DNA from: Cellvibrio sp. KY-GH-1
GTDB taxonomy: Bacteria > Pseudomonadota > Gammaproteobacteria > Pseudomonadales > Cellvibrionaceae
DNA: 64,000 nucleotides
NCBI RefSeq assembly: GCF_008806975.1
Contig: NZ_CP031728.1
Span: forward strand, 2,232,001 to 2,296,000
Direction: 5' to 3'
A program made the translations under genes and the position numbers. Positions 1 to 9,650 of the stretch are shown here, piece by piece (position 1 is the stretch's first letter; every line of letters starts with the position of its first letter). Below the pieces are notes generated by a model. That model saw nothing but the letters and a program-made list of their open reading frames with translations. It made no database searches and was not told the origin of the DNA.

Positions 1-94
1 TGGGTGCGTAGTATTTACCCATATGGGTATCCCAGGCACGTTGTACCGGAAGACGCTTATCAACCCATTGCCACAATCCAACTAACCAATTCAT
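1..94 (-). CDS. petB: cytochrome b of the bc1 complex, N-terminal fragment
   Basis: Only the first codons are inside the window. Translation from the ATG at 94 reads MNWLVGLWQWVDKRLP and continues off the left edge, which is the usual start of proteobacterial cytochrome b. It begins one base after the petA stop, the standard petA-petB order. Cytochrome b is the membrane subunit that carries both haems and the quinone sites of ubiquinol-cytochrome c reductase. The identification rests on about 30 residues plus synteny. Confidence 0.85.
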   Translation of the reverse strand, partial: MNWLVGLWQWVDKRLPVQRAWDTHMGKYYAP

Positions 95-95
95 C

Positions 96-695
96 TTAAG
101 CCCCTTGATCTTCGCCAATCACAACTACAGCATCACTCTCATAACGATGAGGAGGAACTTCCAGGTTCAGTGGAGCAGGAACGCCGATGTAAACGCGGCC
201 TGCCAAATCGTATTTCGAACCATGACATGGGCAGAAGAAGCCACCCTGCCATTTCTCACCACCCAGGTCCGCCGCGTGTACATCCGGACGATACATAGGT
301 GCACAACCCAAATGGGTACAAACGCCCAACAGGATCGCAAACTCTTTATTGATGGCACGCTCTGGATTTTTTGCATACTCAGGTTGCTGAGGCTCTTCCG
401 AGTTTGCGTCGAGCAATACTCCCAACTCCTCTACCTTTTTCAGGCTATCCAGTGCGGCTTGGGTACGACGCACCACAAACACCGGTTTACCGCGCCACTC
501 AACGGTGACCATAGCGCCCGGCTCTACCTTGCTAAGGTTGTATTTCACAGGAGCACCTGCAGCTTTCGCCTTGGCACTCGGGTTCCAGGAACCTACAAAC
601 GGCACTGCTGCACCAACCACACCAACCGCACCCACTGCACAAGTGGCTCCGATTAATACACGACGGCGCGTCTTATTTACTGCGTCATTACTCAT
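96..695 (-). CDS. petA: Rieske iron-sulfur subunit of ubiquinol-cytochrome c reductase
   Basis: The protein has 199 residues and carries the 2Fe-2S centre of the bc1 complex, passing electrons from ubiquinol to cytochrome c1 on the periplasmic side. Both Rieske boxes are visible: CTHLGC (ligands Cys126 and His128, disulfide Cys131) and CPCHGS (ligands Cys155 and His158, disulfide Cys157). The N-terminus has a twin-arginine type signal (RRRVLIGA, then a hydrophobic stretch to about residue 35) that stays as the membrane anchor. A GGGGAGA ribosome binding site precedes the ATG. petB follows one base downstream, so the two are surely co-transcribed. Confidence 0.97.
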   Translation of the reverse strand: MSNDAVNKTRRRVLIGATCAVGAVGVVGAAVPFVGSWNPSAKAKAAGAPVKYNLSKVEPGAMVTVEWRGKPVFVVRRTQAALDSLKKVEELGVLLDANSEEPQQPEYAKNPERAINKEFAILLGVCTHLGCAPMYRPDVHAADLGGEKWQGGFFCPCHGSKYDLAGRVYIGVPAPLNLEVPPHRYESDAVVVIGEDQGA

Positions 696-980
696 GACGA
701 ATTTCTCCCCTAACAGCTAACGGCTAGCAAATCGCCTAAATCGCGCTGCGACTGTGCAAAGATTCTGCAACCAAGTCCGACGACAAAGGATTATTGGGTG
801 ACTCAAGAAAAGGCGGGCAATCTTAATGAATTCACACACGGCTTACAAGAATAACCACACACAAACAGTGGGTTATTGGCCCGCAATTTTAGACGTAAAA
901 AAACGCCCAAGCCAGAAAAGACTTGGGCGTTTTTTTGATGATCATCAAGCAGCAGGCACAAAACCCACCGCAAGAAATCA
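696..980. other. intergenic region between petA and rpsI
   Basis: This 285-base gap separates two minus-strand units. It holds the rpsI terminator (897-936) and must also contain the petA promoter. I could not pick a convincing -35/-10 pair on the minus strand. No coding potential was seen. Confidence 0.6.
897..936 (-). terminator. terminator of the rplM-rpsI operon
   Basis: An 8-bp GC-rich stem (904-911 with 922-929) encloses a 10-base loop and is flanked by A and T tracts on both sides. It could therefore work in either direction. It lies 45 bases after the rpsI stop on the minus strand. Confidence 0.88.
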
Positions 981-1370
981 TTAACGCTTGGAGAATTGTG
1001 GCTTTTTACGCGCTTTACGCAAGCCAACTTTCTTACGCTCAACCTCACGAGAATCGCGGGTTACGTAACCAGCTTTACGCAGATCGCCACGCAGGCTCTC
1101 ATCGTACTCCATCAGAGCGCGAGTCAAACCGTGACGAATAGCGCCAGCTTGACCAAAGCTACCGCCACCAGAGACAGTAACATTTACGTCAAATTTTTCT
1201 ACCAGACCAACCAGCTCGAGCGGCTGACGAACAACCATGCGCGCTACCGGACGACCAAAGTATTCGTCCAGAGGACGATCATTTACAGTAATAGTGCCAG
1301 TACCGGCAGTGATGAACACACGTGCGGTAGAGGTCTTGCGACGGCCTGTGCCGTAAAATTGTGCAGACAT
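981..1370 (-). CDS. rpsI: 30S ribosomal protein S9
   Basis: The protein has 129 residues, the normal length of bacterial S9. It shows the family start ([14 protein letters not shown]), the central GGG and GQAGAIRHG segments, and the basic C-terminal tail ending in FSKR, which reaches the P-site tRNA in the ribosome. It follows rplM after 11 bases, the conserved L13-S9 operon, and ends just before a strong terminator. Confidence 0.99.
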   Translation of the reverse strand: MSAQFYGTGRRKTSTARVFITAGTGTITVNDRPLDEYFGRPVARMVVRQPLELVGLVEKFDVNVTVSGGGSFGQAGAIRHGLTRALMEYDESLRGDLRKAGYVTRDSREVERKKVGLRKARKKPQFSKR

Positions 1371-1381
1371 GTCGACTCCCC

Positions 1382-1810
1382 TTAGATGCTCAGTTCTTTA
1401 GGCTGTTGAGCAGCATGCGGATGCTCATTACCTGCATAAACTTTCAGTTTCTTGAACATAGCGCGACCCAGCGGGCCTTTTGGCAGCATGCCTTTAACGG
1501 CGATCTGGATAGTGCGCTCTGGAGCTTTTTCCATCAACTTTTCGAAGGTAGTAGATTTGATACCGCCAACGAAGTTGGTGTGATGGTAGTAAACCTTGTC
1601 AGTAGCTTTACGGCCAGTAACACGCACTTGCGACGCGTTGATAACAACGATGTAATCACCGGTATCAACGTGTGGAGTGAATTCTGGCTTGTGCTTGCCA
1701 CGCAGACGCGAGGCGATTTCCGCAGATAAACGGCCGAGAGTTTTACCCGCCGCATCCACGATGAACCAGTCATGTACGACAGATTCAGGTTTGGCAATAT
1801 AGGTCTTCAT
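1382..1810 (-). CDS. rplM: 50S ribosomal protein L13
   Basis: The protein has 142 residues and begins MKTYIAKPE, the standard start and length for L13. It contains the conserved [11 protein letters not shown] segment and ends near HPHAAQQP. L13 is an early assembly protein of the large subunit. An AGGAA ribosome binding site precedes the ATG. The gene heads the operon with rpsI. A promoter and a short leader with a hairpin lie just upstream; in E. coli L13 represses its own operon through such a leader. Confidence 0.99.
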   Translation of the reverse strand: MKTYIAKPESVVHDWFIVDAAGKTLGRLSAEIASRLRGKHKPEFTPHVDTGDYIVVINASQVRVTGRKATDKVYYHHTNFVGGIKSTTFEKLMEKAPERTIQIAVKGMLPKGPLGRAMFKKLKVYAGNEHPHAAQQPKELSI

Positions 1811-1860
1811 GTTATTCCTGCCTAAATTGGATGTGGAACTGATTTAAATGAATCAAACAC

Positions 1861-1874
1861 CCCTGAAATCAGGG
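1861..1874 (-). promoter_or_regulatory. hairpin in the rplM leader
   Basis: A perfect 6-bp stem with a 2-base loop (CCCTGA and TCAGGG arms) lies at the predicted 5' end of the rplM transcript, about 50 bases before the start codon. A role in L13 autoregulation is inferred from the E. coli system. The hairpin may instead simply protect the 5' end of the mRNA. Confidence 0.4.
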
Positions 1875-1881
1875 AGGCGGC

Positions 1882-1910
1882 ATACTACACATACGACGAG
1901 TAGATTTCAA
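1882..1910 (-). promoter_or_regulatory. predicted sigma-70 promoter of rplM-rpsI
   Basis: On the minus strand a TTGAAA -35 box (1905-1910) and a TAGTAT -10 box (1882-1887) are separated by 17 bases. Transcription would start near 1875, giving a leader of about 65 bases. Confidence 0.6.
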
Positions 1911-1945
1911 CCAGAATATAGGTTCGGCATCCGCAAGGCGATCGA

Positions 1946-3100
1946 CTATTCGGGGCGATGCGGCCGCGTCAGGTATTCGTGGCTCTGCATTTCTAGCAAC
2001 CGGCTCACAGTACGTTGAAACTCAAAATCCAACTTGCCGGTAGAATACAGCTCCGCTAGCGGGAGCTCCGCGGATATAACCAACTTAACCTGGCGATCAT
2101 AAAATTCATCCACAAGGTTTACAAAGCGGCGAGCCTGATCATCCTTTGCCCGCCCCAAGCCTGGGACATTACTCAAAATAACCGTGTGATACTCGCGCGC
2201 CAGCTCGATGTAATCGTTCTGCGAGCGAGGGCCATCGCAGAGATCAACAAAATCAAACCAGATAATCCCCTCGGAGATATAACGGGACTGAATCATCCGC
2301 CCCTCAACTTCCACCTCTAACTGCTCACGCACCTCGGCGCCAGCTTGCACCAGGCTTTTAAAACTGCACATTAAGCTTTCGTCAGCGGCATCATCTAGTG
2401 GATGATGGTATAACTCCGCCTGTTCCAGCGCACGCAAACGATAATCCACACCACCATCTACATTCACCACTAGCGTATGTTTGTTCAGTAAATCAATGGC
2501 AGGCAGGAAGCGCGCACGCTGCAGCCCATCTTTGTACAAGCCATCAGGGACAATATTAGACGTAGCCACCAGCGTAACACCACGCGCAAACAGCTCTTCC
2601 ATCAAGGTGCCAAGAATCATGGCATCGGTAATATCCGATACAAAAAACTCATCAAAACAAATCACCCTCGCCTCAGCCGCAATAGTATCGGCCACCAGTT
2701 TGAGTGGATTCTTTTTACCATCAAGCTTTTTCAACTCCGCATGAACCCGGCGCATAAAGCGATGGAAATGTGCGCGCAGCTTCTGCTCAAATGGCAAACT
2801 CTCAAAAAAATTATCCATCAGGTAGGTTTTACCGCGCCCTACCCCACCCCAAAAATACAACCCACGCACCAATTCCCTTGATGAATCACCACTAAAACGC
2901 TTAAAAAAGTTACCGAACAGACTCTGTTGTTGCTCGGCCCGCCACGCTGAAACCAACTGCTCATACAAATGCTGCAAATGCTTAACCGCAGCCTCCTGGG
3001 CCGGATCATGGCGAAAGTCGGGACGCAGCAAATCGCGCCCATAGCGCGCAAGCGGAGAATTTGAATCTGGTGTTGTCATGGGATTAGCTGAATTTAACAT
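1946..3100 (-). CDS. zapE: cell division ATPase ZapE (AFG1 family)
   Basis: The protein has 384 residues from the ATG at 3100. AFG1-type AAA ATPases of this length are ZapE in Proteobacteria, which acts on the Z ring. The Walker A motif GGVGRGKT is at about residues 85-92 and Walker B (ICFDE) at about 147-151. The family opening (LARYGRDLLRPDF) is present. Starts at 3103 (TTG), 3100 (ATG) and 3079 (ATG) are all possible and none has a clear ribosome binding site. The Pseudomonas homologue aligns best with the 3079 start. The gene appears monocistronic. Confidence 0.92.
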   Translation of the reverse strand: MLNSANPMTTPDSNSPLARYGRDLLRPDFRHDPAQEAAVKHLQHLYEQLVSAWRAEQQQSLFGNFFKRFSGDSSRELVRGLYFWGGVGRGKTYLMDNFFESLPFEQKLRAHFHRFMRRVHAELKKLDGKKNPLKLVADTIAAEARVICFDEFFVSDITDAMILGTLMEELFARGVTLVATSNIVPDGLYKDGLQRARFLPAIDLLNKHTLVVNVDGGVDYRLRALEQAELYHHPLDDAADESLMCSFKSLVQAGAEVREQLEVEVEGRMIQSRYISEGIIWFDFVDLCDGPRSQNDYIELAREYHTVILSNVPGLGRAKDDQARRFVNLVDEFYDRQVKLVISAELPLAELYSTGKLDFEFQRTVSRLLEMQSHEYLTRPHRPE

Positions 3101-3170
3101 CAAGAGAGAAGATTAAAGTGCAGCAGCCACTTTAACGGCTGCATCGAGGAATGACCACGGCAATTTCAGA

Positions 3171-3833
3171 TTATAAGCGCAATTGCTGTTGCAGGATTTG
3201 TGTGAGATCCGTCTTTAACGCCGTTAAATAGCCGTGAAAAAAATGCCCGGCATCAGGGTAGCGCAATAATTTTACCTCGCCCTGCAAACTCGCAACCCAG
3301 TCATATACGCCTTGGGCGATAACTCGCTCATCCTGATCTCCCTGAATAACACAGGTCGCACTGGAAAATTGATTGTCGCGCGAGTAGGGATAACGCTCTA
3401 CCGGTGGCGCCACCAGGGTTAAATGGCGCAACCCGGCAACCTCGTAACTAACCTGGGCCGCGATCGAGGAACCAAATGAAAACCCTGCGAGTAGCACACC
3501 TGCGTCCGGTAGCATCTGCCGACACCAACTAATAATTGCTCGCAAGTCATCCTGCTCGCCAATAGCATTATCAAAAACACCATCGCTTTTACCTACGCCG
3601 CGAAAATTAAAACGCAACACATGAATGCCAAGATCGCGATAAGTGCGCATCAAGGTTGTCACCACTTTGTTGTCCATGGTTCCGCCATGCACCGGGTGCG
3701 GATGACAAACGACCACTAACCAGTGATGGCTGGCAAACATGCCTGCCTCATCCCCCTGATGAAGGACAGCCTGCAACTGACCAACTGGCCCAGGGATTAT
3801 TAACAACTCTTCTTTTGCAAACGGAAATTGCAT
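3171..3833 (-). CDS. alpha/beta hydrolase of the COG2945 type
   Basis: The protein has 220 residues and a compact alpha/beta-hydrolase fold without a lid. The nucleophile elbow is GFSFGS (Ser119). The likely acid is Asp168 in GDQDE and the base His197 in DAGHFFHG. HPHPVHGGTMDN near residues 44-55 is the family signature around the oxyanion hole. There is no signal peptide, so it is cytoplasmic. The substrate is unknown; relatives are annotated only as predicted hydrolases. A GAGG site precedes the ATG. Confidence 0.85.
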   Translation of the reverse strand: MQFPFAKEELLIIPGPVGQLQAVLHQGDEAGMFASHHWLVVVCHPHPVHGGTMDNKVVTTLMRTYRDLGIHVLRFNFRGVGKSDGVFDNAIGEQDDLRAIISWCRQMLPDAGVLLAGFSFGSSIAAQVSYEVAGLRHLTLVAPPVERYPYSRDNQFSSATCVIQGDQDERVIAQGVYDWVASLQGEVKLLRYPDAGHFFHGYLTALKTDLTQILQQQLRL

Positions 3834-3904
3834 GATTTACCTCAAATTTCGTTACTCAGACGAAAGCCCGATAATTTTTGCCCATTTTAATGAGAAAATG
3901 GACT

Positions 3905-3910
3905 TATAAT
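3905..3910 (+). promoter_or_regulatory. -10 element upstream of the yhcB-like gene
   Basis: A perfect TATAAT hexamer lies 62 bases before the preferred GTG start. No good -35 is seen at 16-18 bases: TTGCCC at 3878 is 21 bases away. The promoter is therefore only probable. Confidence 0.45.
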
Positions 3911-3972
3911 AGGTCTATGCGTGTTCTTGATCGCATATGATCATAAACACACTCGTTGATGAGGAGATTCCT

Positions 3973-4476
3973 GTGTATTCATTCAGTGCGCTAGTTATTA
4001 CCGGATTCATTTGTTTATTGATGGGTGGCGCTGTGGGCGCTGCCGTACTGTACGTTTTTCGCGCTCAATTATTAGGCCGCGATTTAGAACAACGCCTGCA
4101 TGAAGCAGAAAACTCACTACAAGGTTATCAGCGCGATGTTGCTGAGCATTTCGCCCAAACCTCGCAACTGGTAAACAACCTCACCCAAGCTTATCGTGAA
4201 GTGCATGAGCATCTCGCGAGCGGTGCGTTGAAATTGGCCACACCCGCCATCAGCCGCCAAATTATCGACTCCGCCAACACTAACCTGAGTGGCGATACAA
4301 AAGCCTATATCAATGAACAACGGATTGAGCCACCACGCGACTGGGCACCTAAAACCCCTGGCACTAAAGGCACACTGAGCGAAGATTACGATCTGCGCGA
4401 AGACCAGCATCACAGCCGCATGCCAACGGAGTCCGCCGATGATTTTGATTTTGATGGCAAGGCCAACCGCTATTAA
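3973..4476 (+). CDS. zapG: YhcB/ZapG family membrane protein (DUF1043)
   Basis: The protein has 167 residues from the GTG at 3973. That start is preferred because GAGGAG lies 6 bases upstream, whereas the in-frame ATG at 3937 has no ribosome binding site. One N-terminal membrane helix (GFICLLMGGAVGAAVLYVF) is followed by a coiled coil and a charged, disordered tail. The segments EQRLHEAENSLQGYQRDV and HFAQTSQLVNNLTQAYREV match the DUF1043 family, whose E. coli member YhcB (ZapG) links division and envelope growth. The algW-type protease downstream recalls the E. coli order yhcB-degQ-degS. Confidence 0.88.
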   Translation: MYSFSALVITGFICLLMGGAVGAAVLYVFRAQLLGRDLEQRLHEAENSLQGYQRDVAEHFAQTSQLVNNLTQAYREVHEHLASGALKLATPAISRQIIDSANTNLSGDTKAYINEQRIEPPRDWAPKTPGTKGTLSEDYDLREDQHHSRMPTESADDFDFDGKANRY

Positions 4477-4531
4477 CATTTTCTCAACAATAGCCATTTC
4501 TGCGCACAGGACGTCGACTGGAATTAAGTAA

Positions 4532-4552
4532 CCCCGCGCTCGCGGGGTTTTT
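4532..4552 (+). terminator. terminator after the yhcB-like gene
   Basis: A perfect 7-bp GC stem (CCCCGCG with CGCGGGG), a 2-base loop and five T residues form a textbook intrinsic terminator. It ends 38 bases before the protease start codon. Confidence 0.9.
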
Positions 4553-4589
4553 GTTGCACACCAAAAACAAATCGACGGAGAACACAGTA

Positions 4590-5717
4590 ATGCACTTTCA
4601 ACGCTTGCTAAACTTTATCGGCTGGCCGGTTATTGCAGGTGTAATTATCGCGTTACTAGCACTACTTTTATTTCCCCAATTACGCGGCGACATACAAACC
4701 CCGACCAACAGCAATTCCTCTAGCAACCTGGGCACCGGTGTTGTGTCCTATGCCGATGCGGTAAATCGTGCCGCACCGGCGGTGGTAAATATCTACACGG
4801 AAAAGCGCGTAATACAGCGCTACCAAAACCTGTACAACAATCCTTTTTTTCGCCAGCTCTACAACAACTCAAACGTCCCACAACAAGAGCGGATGGAAAA
4901 AACCCTGGGATCAGGCGTGATTGTTGATAACAACGGATTAATTCTCACCAACAACCACGTCATTAACGGCGCCGATCGAATTTTCGTGCTTCTGTATGAT
5001 GGCCGATTTACTGCCGCCGAATTAGTAGGTATTGATAAAGCCAACGATCTGGCGGTGTTGCGCATACAGCTCGACAAAATCAGCGCTATCAATCTTGGCA
5101 ATTCCGACAACATTCGCGTGGGCGATGTCGTGCTGGCAATCGGCAATCCTTTTGGTGTTGGCCAAAGCGTCAGCCAGGGAATTGTAAGTGCCACCGGTCG
5201 CTGGAATCTTGGCATTAACAGTGCCGAAAATTTTATTCAAACCGATGCCGCTATTAACCCTGGAAATTCGGGTGGTGCACTGATAGACGCCTACGGCAAT
5301 CTGATCGGTATAAATACCGCCATGCTGGATGAAACAGGCGCATCATTTGGAATCAGCTTTGCGGTGCCCGTCGATAAGGCAATGAACTCACTCAAGCAAA
5401 TTGTAGAGTTTGGTGGAGTAAGACGCGGCTGGCTGGGCATTGGCGTAACAGAAACTTCCGCCGAGCTGGTGCAGAAACTAGGTGCTGTAGGCTTACTGGT
5501 TAGCGAAATTGAACCCGATAGCCCCGCTGCAAAAGCGGGTTTTAAAGTGAACGACTACATCACCCATATTGATAACATACCACTCATTGACAAGCGCTCA
5601 GTTAACAATTCGCTCTTCAATATTCAGCCTAACGCCGAAGTAACCTTCAGAGTGCTGCGCGATGGAAAGTCCATTGAGATTAAAGCCGTTGCAGCCTTCC
5701 CTCCTACCAAGACCTGA
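4590..5717 (+). CDS. algW: membrane-anchored periplasmic serine protease, DegS/AlgW type
   Basis: The protein has 375 residues from the ATG at 4590, which has a GGAG site 9 bases upstream. The longer frame from 4551 would start inside the terminator. A membrane anchor spans residues 10-28. A trypsin-like domain with catalytic triad His123 (NNHVI), Asp153 (NDLAVL) and Ser227 (GNSGGA) is followed by one PDZ domain (about 280-370). One PDZ and a retained anchor mark DegS/AlgW, which starts cleavage of the anti-sigma factor RseA/MucA under envelope stress, rather than the two-PDZ DegP/DegQ. The gene symbol follows the Pseudomonas name. Confidence 0.93.
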   Translation: MHFQRLLNFIGWPVIAGVIIALLALLLFPQLRGDIQTPTNSNSSSNLGTGVVSYADAVNRAAPAVVNIYTEKRVIQRYQNLYNNPFFRQLYNNSNVPQQERMEKTLGSGVIVDNNGLILTNNHVINGADRIFVLLYDGRFTAAELVGIDKANDLAVLRIQLDKISAINLGNSDNIRVGDVVLAIGNPFGVGQSVSQGIVSATGRWNLGINSAENFIQTDAAINPGNSGGALIDAYGNLIGINTAMLDETGASFGISFAVPVDKAMNSLKQIVEFGGVRRGWLGIGVTETSAELVQKLGAVGLLVSEIEPDSPAAKAGFKVNDYITHIDNIPLIDKRSVNNSLFNIQPNAEVTFRVLRDGKSIEIKAVAAFPPTKT

Positions 5718-5742
5718 TTAGCCCATTCAATAATTAAGAACT

Positions 5743-5773
5743 AAAAAACGGGTGCAAATGCACCCGTTTTTTT
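5743..5773 (+). terminator. terminator after the DegS/AlgW gene, probably bidirectional
   Basis: An 8-bp stem (5748-5755 with 5760-5767) with loop AAAT is flanked by A and T runs. It lies between the convergent protease and hisD genes and could serve both. Confidence 0.92.
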
Positions 5774-5794
5774 ATCACAACACATCATCAATTG

Positions 5795-7102
5795 TTATTC
5801 AATGATGCGATATTCTGCGGAGCGCGCATGCGCTTCTAGTTGTTCACCACGCGCCAATACCGACGCGGTTTTCGATAAAGTCGATGCTCCCGCTGGCGAA
5901 CACATAATTACCGAGCTGCGCTTTTGAAAATCGTAAACACCCAAGGGAGACGAAAAGCGCGCAGTACCTGAAGTGGGTAAAACGTGATTTGGCCCAGCAC
6001 AGTAATCTCCCAACGCTTCTGGGGTATGGCGTCCCATGAAAATAGCGCCCGCGTGACGAATTTGCGGCAGAATCTCTTCCGGATCTGCAACTGACAATTC
6101 CAGGTGCTCGGGTGCGATGCGATTGCTAATCGCAACTGCTTGCTGCATGTCCGCCACTTTAATTAAGGCACCGCGATTTTTTAAAGAAACACTAGCAATG
6201 TCTTTGCGTGCGAGTGTGGGTAATAATTTTTTAATCGATGCCTCAACTTTATTCAAATACTCCGCATCAGGGCACAACAAAATAGCTTGGGCTTGCTCAT
6301 CATGCTCAGCCTGACTAAACAGATCCATCGCAATCCAATCCGGATCAGTTAAACCATCGCATACCACTAAAATTTCTGACGGCCCGGCGATCATATCAAT
6401 CGCTACCTGCCCAAATACCGCACGCTTGGCAGTCGCCACATAAATATTGCCCGGTCCCACAATCTTATCGACTTTGGCAATTGATTCAGTTCCAAAAGCC
6501 AACGCTGCAACGGCTTGCGCACCGCCGATGGTAATTACGCGATCAACACCAGCAACCGCGGCAGCAGCCAATACGATTGGACTAATTTCACCATCCGGTG
6601 CCGGCACCACCATAGTTAACTCATCCACTCCAGCCACTTTTGCGGGAATCGCATTCATTAAAACAGAGGATGGGTAAGACGCTTTACCGCCGGGCACATA
6701 AAGCCCGACACGTTCCATCGCGGAAATTTGCTGCCCCAACACAGTGCCATCGGCCTCTGTGTATTGCCAGGAGGATTGCAATTGATGCTTGTGGTAACTG
6801 CGAATGCGTTCTGCTGCCACTTCCAAGGCAGTACGTTGCTCCGCCGTGATTTGTTGCAGTGCCGCGTGCAATTGCGCTGGCGGCACCACGAGATCATTCA
6901 AAGATTGTGCGCTACGACGATCAAACTTATTGGTGTATTCCACCACAGCCGCATCGCCACGGGCTTTTACTTGATGCAGAATTTCTTCTACCACACTGGC
7001 CACACGGGTATCGCTCACTGATTCCCAAGCCAACAATTCATCCAGACGCTGATTAAAATCTCCCTGGCTTGCATCCAATCGTGTGATAACAGATTCAGAC
7101 AT
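5795..7102 (-). CDS. hisD: histidinol dehydrogenase
   Basis: The protein has 435 residues and makes the last two oxidations of histidine synthesis (histidinol to histidine), using NAD and zinc. Visible family segments are [13 protein letters not shown], the [12 protein letters not shown] motif, [12 protein letters not shown], the catalytic region HDEQAQ, and RIAPEHLEL with [13 protein letters not shown]. Full length matches the family. It follows hisG after 168 bases that carry an inverted repeat. Confidence 0.98.
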   Translation of the reverse strand: MSESVITRLDASQGDFNQRLDELLAWESVSDTRVASVVEEILHQVKARGDAAVVEYTNKFDRRSAQSLNDLVVPPAQLHAALQQITAEQRTALEVAAERIRSYHKHQLQSSWQYTEADGTVLGQQISAMERVGLYVPGGKASYPSSVLMNAIPAKVAGVDELTMVVPAPDGEISPIVLAAAAVAGVDRVITIGGAQAVAALAFGTESIAKVDKIVGPGNIYVATAKRAVFGQVAIDMIAGPSEILVVCDGLTDPDWIAMDLFSQAEHDEQAQAILLCPDAEYLNKVEASIKKLLPTLARKDIASVSLKNRGALIKVADMQQAVAISNRIAPEHLELSVADPEEILPQIRHAGAIFMGRHTPEALGDYCAGPNHVLPTSGTARFSSPLGVYDFQKRSSVIMCSPAGASTLSKTASVLARGEQLEAHARSAEYRIIE

Positions 7103-7180
7103 AAAAATCTCGTTGCTGTAACAAAGGTAAAAAGGGAAAACACTGAATAACGGTGAATTAGTCGAAACTTATGATGCTTA

Positions 7181-7257
7181 CCGGCGCCTGCAATAGCTCA
7201 TTAAACTATTTAATTGCAATCATAGCTTGTTTGCCTCGCAAAGATTGCAAGCGCCGG
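7181..7257 (-). repeat. inverted repeat in the hisG-hisD spacer
   Basis: Two 13-base arms (7181-7193 and 7245-7257) are inverted copies with one mismatch in the middle and a 51-base AT-rich loop. The arms are GC-rich (CCGGCGC then TGCAA). In the hisG-hisD transcript they could form a long stem. It may affect mRNA stability or be a REP-like element; function is unknown. Confidence 0.5.
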
Positions 7258-7270
7258 CATTGCGAAGAAT

Positions 7271-7909
7271 TTATTCTGCAGAAGTTATTGCACCCGCGAC
7301 GCAATCAATAATCGCCTGAATTTGGACATGCTTCATTTTCATCGAGGCTTTATTCACTATGAGTCGCGAACTGATATCAGCGATAAACTCGCGTGGCTCA
7401 AGGCCGTTTGCACGCAGGGTGTTGCCGGTATCCACAATATCCACAATTTCGTCAGCCAAATTCATAATCGGCGCCAACTCCATTGCACCATAAAGTTTGA
7501 TTACATCGATTTGGCGACCCTGAGCAGCGTAATATTGTTTAGCGACATTGACGTACTTGGTTGCAACGCGAATACGGCCCGGGGGTGTTAGCTGCCCTTT
7601 AACGCCCGCGGTCATTAGTCTGCAACGCGCGATATTCAGGTCGAGAGGTTCATACAAACCATCTGCACCATTTTCCATCAGCGTATCTTTGCCCGAAATC
7701 CCCATATCCGCCGCGCCAAATTGCACGTAAGTAGGCACATCAGCGCCGCGCAATAACAAAAAGCGCACATTAGGTTGAGTGGTTTCAAAAACCAGCTTAC
7801 GGCTTTTTTCCATGTCTTCGAGCGGACGAATATCCGCTGCCGCCAGCAGCGGCAGGGTTTCATCCAGAATACGCCCTTTGGTCAGGGCGATAGTCAGCGT
7901 CTGACTCAT
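7271..7909 (-). CDS. hisG: ATP phosphoribosyltransferase, short form
   Basis: The protein has 212 residues and catalyses the first step of histidine synthesis. The length and the lack of the C-terminal regulatory domain mark the short form (HisGS), which is known to need the HisZ subunit; no hisZ is in this window. Typical segments are [15 protein letters not shown], the [11 protein letters not shown] motif and the phosphoribosyl-binding [11 protein letters not shown]. It starts two bases after the murA stop, so murA-hisG translation is probably coupled. Confidence 0.97.
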   Translation of the reverse strand: MSQTLTIALTKGRILDETLPLLAAADIRPLEDMEKSRKLVFETTQPNVRFLLLRGADVPTYVQFGAADMGISGKDTLMENGADGLYEPLDLNIARCRLMTAGVKGQLTPPGRIRVATKYVNVAKQYYAAQGRQIDVIKLYGAMELAPIMNLADEIVDIVDTGNTLRANGLEPREFIADISSRLIVNKASMKMKHVQIQAIIDCVAGAITSAE

Positions 7910-7911
7910 GC

Positions 7912-9485
<1,574 letters not shown>

Positions 9486-9589
9486 AGTTGTATCCGGTAG
9501 AAATAAATAAGGCGCGAAGTTTACCGGAACTGCTGGCAACTAGCACCCCAAAAACCGGTTTTACCCAAAATCCCACCCACCCCAAAAAC

Positions 9590-9616
9590 AAAACCCCAGC
9601 CGTTAGGCCGGGGTTC
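9590..9616 (-). terminator. terminator after the RTX gene
   Basis: A 10-bp stem with one mismatch and loop GTTA (9592-9601 with 9606-9615) is followed on the minus strand by a T-rich stretch (TTTTGTTTTTG). It lies 35 bases after the RTX stop codon. Confidence 0.8.
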
Positions 9617-9650
9617 AAAATGGATATTAGTCCTCGGTAATACTAGCGCA

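Noticed and set aside
3937..3972. Upstream ATG for the yhcB-like gene
   Set aside because: It has no ribosome binding site, while the GTG at 3973 has GAGGAG at good spacing and places the membrane helix at the N-terminus as in homologues.
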